This document shows, piece after piece, positions 57,112 through 62,398 of a DNA stretch of 62,398 nt. The notes beneath the pieces are model-generated. The model worked only from the letters and a program-made list of their open reading frames with translations. It was not told where the DNA came from and made no database searches. The translations under genes and the position numbers were made by a program. The stretch is from contig NZ_VIYG01000017.1 of the NCBI RefSeq assembly GCF_009389585.1, positions 1-62,398 of the forward strand, in the 5' to 3' direction. Origin of the DNA: Oceanobacillus sp. CFH 90083. Its GTDB lineage: Bacteria; Bacillota; Bacilli; Bacillales; Amphibacillaceae. Position 1 is the first letter of the stretch, and every line of letters begins with the position of its first letter.

Positions 57112-58479
57112 TTATCCTAAGTTATCTGCCATTTCCTCTTTATATCCAAAGAAATATGTGACGATGAATCCTGCTGTATACGTGATAACCAGCCCGATGA
57201 AATAGATGAAAAACTTATTATCCACAATCAGCGGAATTAATGGAATACCAGAAACACCGATACCAGAGGAAGCTGTCTGCATCAATCCCTGGAAAGCTCC
57301 ACCAACAGAAGCTCCGATACAAGCTGTAATAAATGGACGCCCCAGCGGCAGAGTTACCCCATAAATAAGCGGTTCACCAATTCCTAAAAACCCGGCTGGC
57401 AAGGCCCCTTTAATCACATTTTTCAAACGTTTATTCTTTGTTTTCACATAAATAGCAACTGCGGCACCTACTTGACTTGCTCCAGCCATTGCCAAAATCG
57501 GCAGTAATGCTGTCGCACTATATGCATTGATAAGCTCCATGTGAATTGGTGTTAATCCATGATGCAGTCCCAGCATAACCAAAGGAAGGAAGAATCCTGC
57601 TAAGATGGCACCAGCAAAAGCGCCGCCTACATCCAGCACCCAATGAATGCCCACCGTAATACCTTCTGTCAGTACACCGGCAATTGGCTGTACGACCACC
57701 AGTGTAATCGTTCCTACGATAAGAATCGTAAACATCGGTGTAAAAATAATATCTACTGCACTAGGAATCAGTTTACGAACTTGTTTCTCAAAGAATACCA
57801 TTAACCAGGCTGCAAACATCGCACCAATCAGACCGCCGTAGCCAGGGGTTAATTCATTGCCGAATATGGTGATGTCTGCCAAAGCAGGATTCATTGTAAT
57901 AATCCCGGCAATGGCACCTAATACAGGTGTGCCGCCAAACTCTTTTGCTGTATTCCACCCGACAACAATCGCCAGATAAGCAAAAATACTTCCGCCAAGT
58001 ACAGCAAGCAGCTGCATCCATGTTAACGTAGGATCTACTCCTGAATTTTCCAGAAACCCCCGTCCTCCGTTAATGATTCCGGAACCGACAATACCAGGAA
58101 TCAACGGAATGAAAATGCTTCCAATTTTTCGCAGCAGATTTTTTATTGGTGTATTATTTTTTTGTTTTATCCCCTCTTTCGTTTCTCTGGCAGCCTCTTC
58201 ACCAATGAGGTTCGATGCTTCTCCTATTTTTATCCCGGTTATATCCGAGATATGAGCAGATACTTTATTGACCGTTCCAGGTCCAACAACCACCTGTATG
58301 ACTTCATCTTCAATAATACCCATCACACCATCTGTCGCTTTTAAAGCAGCTTTATCCACTTTTGTCTCATCGGCAACATCTATGCGCACCCGTGTCATAC
58401 AATGGGTGAAGGAGCGAATATTCTCCTTACCGCCAATATGTTTTAAAATATCTCTGGCTAATCTTTCTTCCTTTTTCAT
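57112..58479 (-). CDS. murP: N-acetylmuramic acid PTS permease, EIIBC
   Basis: A 455-residue PTS permease: EIIB (about 1-90, phospho-Cys C27 in THCMTRVRID) and EIIC with about ten helices (about 105-450). It lacks EIIA, as MurP does, and would borrow a glucose-type EIIA. The gene follows murQ, so it likely imports MurNAc or MurNAc-GlcNAc and phosphorylates it. The ATG at 58479 has GGAGGG seven nt upstream; the frame from 58509 lacks that. Confidence 0.9.
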   Translation of the reverse strand: MKKEERLARDILKHIGGKENIRSFTHCMTRVRIDVADETKVDKAALKATDGVMGIIEDEVIQVVVGPGTVNKVSAHISDITGIKIGEASNLIGEEAARETKEGIKQKNNTPIKNLLRKIGSIFIPLIPGIVGSGIINGGRGFLENSGVDPTLTWMQLLAVLGGSIFAYLAIVVGWNTAKEFGGTPVLGAIAGIITMNPALADITIFGNELTPGYGGLIGAMFAAWLMVFFEKQVRKLIPSAVDIIFTPMFTILIVGTITLVVVQPIAGVLTEGITVGIHWVLDVGGAFAGAILAGFFLPLVMLGLHHGLTPIHMELINAYSATALLPILAMAGASQVGAAVAIYVKTKNKRLKNVIKGALPAGFLGIGEPLIYGVTLPLGRPFITACIGASVGGAFQGLMQTASSGIGVSGIPLIPLIVDNKFFIYFIGLVITYTAGFIVTYFFGYKEEMADNLG

Positions 58480-58535
58480 CACAGTTCCCTCCCCTTTCAA
58501 TTTTGACAATATACTTTTTCGATCGATTGTTGAAA

Positions 58536-59423
58536 TTATTCTTTGTTACGAGGAATAAACCCATTTGCTTCCTTCAGCTTCTCCTTTGCCTGGACATCAT
58601 CACATTGAAATAAAATCATCACAATAGCTAATTTCACGGAATGCTTTGCTTCCAATAAGTAACGTTCCGCCGTTTCCATATCCACTTCTGTTGCCTCTGC
58701 AATAATTCTTTTGGAGCGCTCTATCAGCTTTTGGTTTGTCGGCTGCAGATCTACCATCAGGTTTTGATATACCTTCCCGATTCCAATCATTGCCGTAGTA
58801 GAAATCATATTTAATATTAATTTTTGTGCTGTACCAGCCTTCAGCCTTGTTGAACCTGTCACAACCTCTGCTCCTGTTTCTGCTTCAATCGCTACCTTGG
58901 CAATCGCACTAATTTCGGCATTTTTATTATTACTTATTGCCACAGTAGCCGCACCAACTGCATTTGCATAGCGAAGTCCCCCCTTCACATAAGGTGTACG
59001 TCCGCTGGCTGCAATCCCGATCACTGTATCCTTCGAGGTTAATCCAATTGCCTTTAAATCTTCCTCGGCGATATCTTCCCGGTCCTCAGCATTCTCAACT
59101 GCTTCCGTAATCGCTTTCATTCCTCCTGAAATTAAGCCCTGAACCATATCTCTTGATACACCAAAGGTTGGCGGACATTCTGAAGCATCCAATACACCTA
59201 ATCTTCCACTTGTTCCTGAGCCAATATATATTAATCTCCCTTGGTGTTTAAAGGATTCGATGACGAGATGAACAGCCTGTTCAATAGCTGCTAATTCTTC
59301 TCTAACCACGAAAGGAACGGCTTGATCCTCTTTATTTATCATCTCCAAGATTTCTTTGATGGATTTTGTATCAATATCCATTGTCTCTGAATTACGCTGC
59401 TCTGTTGCTAATTTTTCGAACAT
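58536..59423 (-). CDS. murQ: N-acetylmuramic acid 6-phosphate etherase
   Basis: A 295-residue SIS-domain enzyme with GSGTSGRLGVLDASECPPTFG (about 68-88) and the C-terminal helical region. It removes the lactyl group from MurNAc 6-phosphate, giving GlcNAc 6-phosphate. First in the murQ-murP-mupG operon for reuse of cell-wall sugars. AAAGGA lies nine nt before the ATG. No murR regulator gene lies next to it; the RpiR at 32149 is assigned to another operon. Confidence 0.93.
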   Translation of the reverse strand: MFEKLATEQRNSETMDIDTKSIKEILEMINKEDQAVPFVVREELAAIEQAVHLVIESFKHQGRLIYIGSGTSGRLGVLDASECPPTFGVSRDMVQGLISGGMKAITEAVENAEDREDIAEEDLKAIGLTSKDTVIGIAASGRTPYVKGGLRYANAVGAATVAISNNKNAEISAIAKVAIEAETGAEVVTGSTRLKAGTAQKLILNMISTTAMIGIGKVYQNLMVDLQPTNQKLIERSKRIIAEATEVDMETAERYLLEAKHSVKLAIVMILFQCDDVQAKEKLKEANGFIPRNKE

Positions 59424-59902
59424 TCTTCCACGTCCTTTCTCGATTCTGTTTCACCCAACATATCTGCGTATTGAAATACTGATGTACTAGCATTTTATGC
59501 TTTTCACATATATAAAATAACGTTTATACAGCAGATATATTTCCAAGGTACACCCGCTTATCTTATTCTCCACTCTCATCAAATTGGGATGCAGGAAAAT
59601 TTTACATATATCGTAAAATAGAATACCTGCCTTTCAGTTTCGAATTCCTATTACCAATAATATAAAATTATATTTCAATAATCAATATAATTTTAAAATA
59701 TAATTTTAAATCCTTGTAAATGTTCCACTTTATGTATGAGGTTATATTTTTAAATACTAAATAAAGCATGGATTATATCTTTAGAACAAATATTCATTTT
59801 CACATTTACTTTAAATAAAACACGTTTTTTCATAGATTTTTTTTTACCGTTCGATTAAAATAGATTTAAATGCGAATAAAAATATGTCTTAGAGGTGATT
59901 AA
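59424..59902. other. AT-rich intergenic stretch upstream of murQ
   Basis: Very A/T-rich with imperfect repeats of TATAATTTTA around 59655-59715. It holds promoters for divergent murQ and the DUF5986 gene, but no confident elements could be read. No ORF is supported. Confidence 0.4.
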
Positions 59903-60646
59903 ATGGATGCATATAAATTTGACACAAACGACAGTAATTTTATTGTGGAAGCTATCGTAGAAGGTTACCGGGATTATGTCGACCATCGAAAAGAACGTCA
60001 TCGCAATATGAAAATCAGTTCTGCTTTCGCTTGGACAAAAGGTAATTTTATCGAAAGCAAGCTTGCTGAAAATAGTGATAGACTGCACTTCACATATAGA
60101 CATGCCAAAGCGGGTTTAACATGGGATTATTTACAATTTATTCATGGAGATACAAAAAAGCTTTTTTTAATTAAAAATGCAGCCTATTTTAATAAGGATC
60201 ATTTTTCTCAGGTGATTCTTCCTGGGAACGCTAATCATAAGAAGCCGCAAAGAACCTATCTTCATGAGCTTTCAAAAATAAATGAACATCTTGATTTTAT
60301 GCATACGTCTCAGACTGCGGATAATTCTAATGAGATGAGTGAACAGCTTTCTTTATTTATACCGGATACACAGGCAAAGGATGAGCTGACTCATCTACAA
60401 GCATCCTATAATGAGTTTCACATTCTTACTTATAAAATAGATGAAGCTTATCAAATATCCGAGATAATGCACTATCTGCCAAACCCTAATGATAACAAAG
60501 CTTATCTAATTGAGGATCTTTCTGACTTTATATCGGGTTCTGAATTAACTGATGAAGAAAGAGACATAATTGCTCCAGAACAGGATCATGATATAATTGA
60601 CCCGGCAGCATTTGACATTGGCATCTTAGAAGAGGATCAAGAATAA
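59903..60646 (+). CDS. DUF5986-like protein, partner of an XRE-ImmA repressor
   Basis: A 247-residue soluble protein with no signal peptide or membrane helix and an acidic C-terminal tail (about 205-247). I recognise it as the kind of protein (DUF5986) that lies before the spr1629-type repressor/antitoxin genes. The next gene, 24 nt on, codes for such a repressor with an ImmA/IrrE domain. The pair is therefore a probable toxin-antitoxin or stress-response module with this protein as the effector. No nuclease or other catalytic motif is plain. GAGGTG lies before the ATG. Confidence 0.65.
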   Translation: MDAYKFDTNDSNFIVEAIVEGYRDYVDHRKERHRNMKISSAFAWTKGNFIESKLAENSDRLHFTYRHAKAGLTWDYLQFIHGDTKKLFLIKNAAYFNKDHFSQVILPGNANHKKPQRTYLHELSKINEHLDFMHTSQTADNSNEMSEQLSLFIPDTQAKDELTHLQASYNEFHILTYKIDEAYQISEIMHYLPNPNDNKAYLIEDLSDFISGSELTDEERDIIAPEQDHDIIDPAAFDIGILEEDQE

Positions 60647-60670
60647 TTTTTACAACAAGGAGGGCAATAC

Positions 60671-61861
60671 ATGTTTCAAGGTGAAAATCTGACTAATTTA
60701 CGTATGATGCATGGATATTCACGCAAACAGCTCTCTGATATGTTAAATATAACGGAGCAGGCAGTGTGGCAATATGAAAATAATTATACATCACCAAAAA
60801 TGCAGATAGTGAATGATTTAAAGCATATATTTCATGTTAAAAGTAAATATTTTTATAAAAAAGATGCACTCAAAAGCACAAAGAGCCAATTGAATATTGA
60901 TATGATGAATATAGCTTATCGATCCAAAGAAATTAATCTTATGTCCAAAACACAATCTGAAGCAAAGCATATGGAATTTCTTGATCGATTTGTAGACTAC
61001 TTATCCAATAAAATTTCTTACCCGACTCAGAAAATTATTCAGCTAAGAAATCGAATCATCGATTATTTGAACACAGCTGATGATGACAGACCAGGGCAAA
61101 TTACAGCAGCAGCCAAACTTGCACGTAAAGAGCTGGGACTTGATGAGACAACGAATAGTAACCTGATGTTTCTGGCTGAAAAAAGTGGCATCTTCATTTT
61201 TGAAAAGGCAATTGGTGAGGAAATCGATGCTTACAGCTTATGGACAAAGCAGGATAGACCTTTTATTATCCTGGGAAATTTAAAACGTTCGGCGGTTCGC
61301 CGGAATTTCGATATCGCCCATGAAATTGGTCATTTATTACTTCATTATCGTGTAGAATTTACAAACTTAGATCGTAAAGAGTATAAAGCGATAGAGAATG
61401 AAGCAAATTTATTTGCAGGAGCTTTTCTGCTTCCAGAACATATATTACAAGAAGAATTTGAAACAATCGCAAGACCAACAAATCCAGATGCTTATGCAGA
61501 TTTAAAGAAAAAATGGCTTGTATCCATTCAAGTTTTAGGCTATCAGGCATTAAGATCAGGCATTCTGGATTCAAAAAAACATCGTAACTTCTATGCTGCA
61601 CTTCATCGAAAAGGTTATTTAAAGCAGGAGCCTTTAGATGAGATATTGCCTATCCAAAAACCGCAGAAAATCAAATCAATAATAGACTATGCAGTAAAGG
61701 AAGGCATCATTGATATCCAGCGTATGATGGATAATGATTGGATGGCTGACCTGGGTTTCTTTTATCAGTTGACAGGAATAGAAGAAAGCTTTTTTAGTCC
61801 GTATTTGAAGAAAGAGCAGGATTTTGAATTGGCTGAGATTGCAGAAATTGCATTGCATTAG
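60671..61861 (+). CDS. XRE repressor with ImmA/IrrE metallopeptidase domain
   Basis: A 396-residue fusion: Cro/C1-type helix-turn-helix (about 4-57, SRKQLSDMLNITEQAVWQYE), linker, and an ImmA/IrrE domain with the zinc motif HEIGH (H217, E218, H221) in FDIAHEIGHLLLHY and a downstream NEANLFAGAFLLP. Proteins of this type act as repressor/antitoxins that can be switched by their own protease. AGGAGG lies before the ATG. It follows the DUF5986 gene after 24 nt. A phage-type repressor is the alternative, but no phage genes lie nearby. Confidence 0.85.
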   Translation: MFQGENLTNLRMMHGYSRKQLSDMLNITEQAVWQYENNYTSPKMQIVNDLKHIFHVKSKYFYKKDALKSTKSQLNIDMMNIAYRSKEINLMSKTQSEAKHMEFLDRFVDYLSNKISYPTQKIIQLRNRIIDYLNTADDDRPGQITAAAKLARKELGLDETTNSNLMFLAEKSGIFIFEKAIGEEIDAYSLWTKQDRPFIILGNLKRSAVRRNFDIAHEIGHLLLHYRVEFTNLDRKEYKAIENEANLFAGAFLLPEHILQEEFETIARPTNPDAYADLKKKWLVSIQVLGYQALRSGILDSKKHRNFYAALHRKGYLKQEPLDEILPIQKPQKIKSIIDYAVKEGIIDIQRMMDNDWMADLGFFYQLTGIEESFFSPYLKKEQDFELAEIAEIALH

Positions 61862-61911
61862 TTTTTTATAAAAGTCTGCCTTTTATAATGGAAAAAGAGG
61901 ATGAAAAAACG

Positions 61912-62214
61912 TTGAAAAAGATATTTTTTTATCTACTTATGAGCTGCTTATATATTATCTTATCTTCCTGCAATACATCTGACGCTGAAAATACGTTTAT
62001 TGGAGCGATTAAAACGATAGAAAACGAAATGGCGATTATTGAAATTGAAGAAGGAGATATTTTAAGTTCAGGAAATAGAGTAAGTGTAGACCTTTCTGTG
62101 GCATCGGAAACAGAATTTAGTATTGGTGATAAAGTAAGGGTCGGGTACGATGGTGATGTTAGAGAAACAGGACCACTTGGTATTAATACTGCTTTTGCAG
62201 AATTAGTGGAGTAA
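61912..62214 (+). CDS. Small lipoprotein (DUF3221/YobA-like)
   Basis: A 100-residue lipoprotein: MKKIFFYLLMSCLYIILSSC is the signal with lipobox LSSC (C20), then a small beta-barrel-like domain with DKVRVGYDGDV. The start is taken as TTG at 61912, which has AGAGG upstream and gives a basic signal; the ATG at 61888 has no ribosome-binding site. The DUF3221-like fold is inferred from the pattern IEIEEGD..SVDLSVASE..IGDKVRVGY. Function unknown. Confidence 0.6.
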   Translation: MKKIFFYLLMSCLYIILSSCNTSDAENTFIGAIKTIENEMAIIEIEEGDILSSGNRVSVDLSVASETEFSIGDKVRVGYDGDVRETGPLGINTAFAELVE

Positions 62215-62332
62215 CTAATCTTTCATTATCAGGATTATGTTTCAGGAGAAATATGGATTATTCCTCCATACTCTAAATCTTAAGCAGTTTTCCACTATGC
62301 ATCATTTCTCAAATCATAATATTCTATATAAA

Positions 62333-62382
62333 AAAAGAGCTGTCGCAAAATGCATGCAGGCATTTGATGACAGCTCCTTTTC
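62333..62382. terminator. Hairpin terminator at the right end
   Basis: GAGCTGTC (62337-62344) pairs with GACAGCTC (62369-62376); an inner AAATGC/GCATTT stem adds to it. A-run before and T-run after allow both directions. Confidence 0.75.
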
Positions 62383-62398
62383 TTACCTCCAGTCAAGC

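Overview
The window is a stretch of low-GC chromosome from a spore-former-type Bacillota, most likely Bacillaceae and plausibly Oceanobacillus or a close relative. The evidence is strong AGGAGG ribosome-binding sites, CcpA (cre) and Rex operators, a T-box leader, B. subtilis-like gene sets (YxdLM/YxeA, YwcA/YwcB, LytST, PanBCD, MurPQ) and short dispersed hairpin repeats. No rRNA, tRNA, CRISPR array, intact insertion sequence or prophage was found. The assignment rests on recognition of families, not on a database search.

Layout. 0.1-5.7 kb: a BceAB-type peptide-resistance ABC transporter with a YxeA partner, divergent from an OmpR-type two-component system. 5.8-12.1 kb: two sodium/monocarboxylate symporters around a LytS-LytT two-component system, with many 4-bp overlaps. 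12.4-16.1 kb: class I fructose-bisphosphate aldolase, a YfcC carrier and an M20 amidohydrolase. 16.5-19.5 kb: a compact three-gene cassette (lipoprotein, lipase with a helical C-terminus, small helical partner) resembling a type VII-secreted lipase toxin with reversed domain order. 19.8-25.7 kb: LysE exporter, a 24-residue membrane peptide, two nucleoside hydrolases, and pantothenate synthesis (panE divergent from panBCD). 25.8-31.3 kb: beta-glucoside PTS, 6-phospho-beta-glucosidase and a PRD regulator. 31.4-32.1 kb: two decayed membrane-protein genes. 32.1-36.8 kb: an RpiR regulator divergent from a tagatose/fructose-type PTS, sugar-phosphate kinase and LacD aldolase operon.

38.2-45.8 kb holds a seven-gene operon (GntR, TRAP transporter, Zn-dehydrogenase, mannonate dehydratase, fructuronate reductase) whose content fits L-gulonate or hexuronate catabolism, with a divergent Ldh_2 dehydrogenase. 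45.9-47.6 kb: an MFS transporter under a T-box leader, then ldh with a Rex operator over its promoter. 48.5-49.0 kb: a short locus that reads as a type I toxin-antitoxin module with par/Fst architecture, namely a 40-codon ORF with its ribosome-binding site in a hairpin and a convergent ~68-nt RNA sharing direct repeats with the ORF start. 49.1-54.5 kb: a four-carbon sugar-acid cluster (kinase, dehydrogenase, GntP permease) and a GntR regulator, with a promoter, operator and cre far upstream. 54.8-59.4 kb: an amino-acid-hydroxylase-like 2OG-Fe dioxygenase and the MurNAc salvage genes murQ-murP-mupG. 59.9-62.2 kb: a DUF5986/XRE-ImmA pair resembling a toxin-antitoxin module, and a small lipoprotein.

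Overall this is a catabolic region (acetate/pyruvate, beta-glucosides, tagatose, uronates, tetronates, cell-wall sugars) under CcpA-type control, interleaved with small conflict or defence modules. The type I module at 48.5-49.0 kb and the lipase cassette at 16.5-19.5 kb are the best candidates for undescribed systems.
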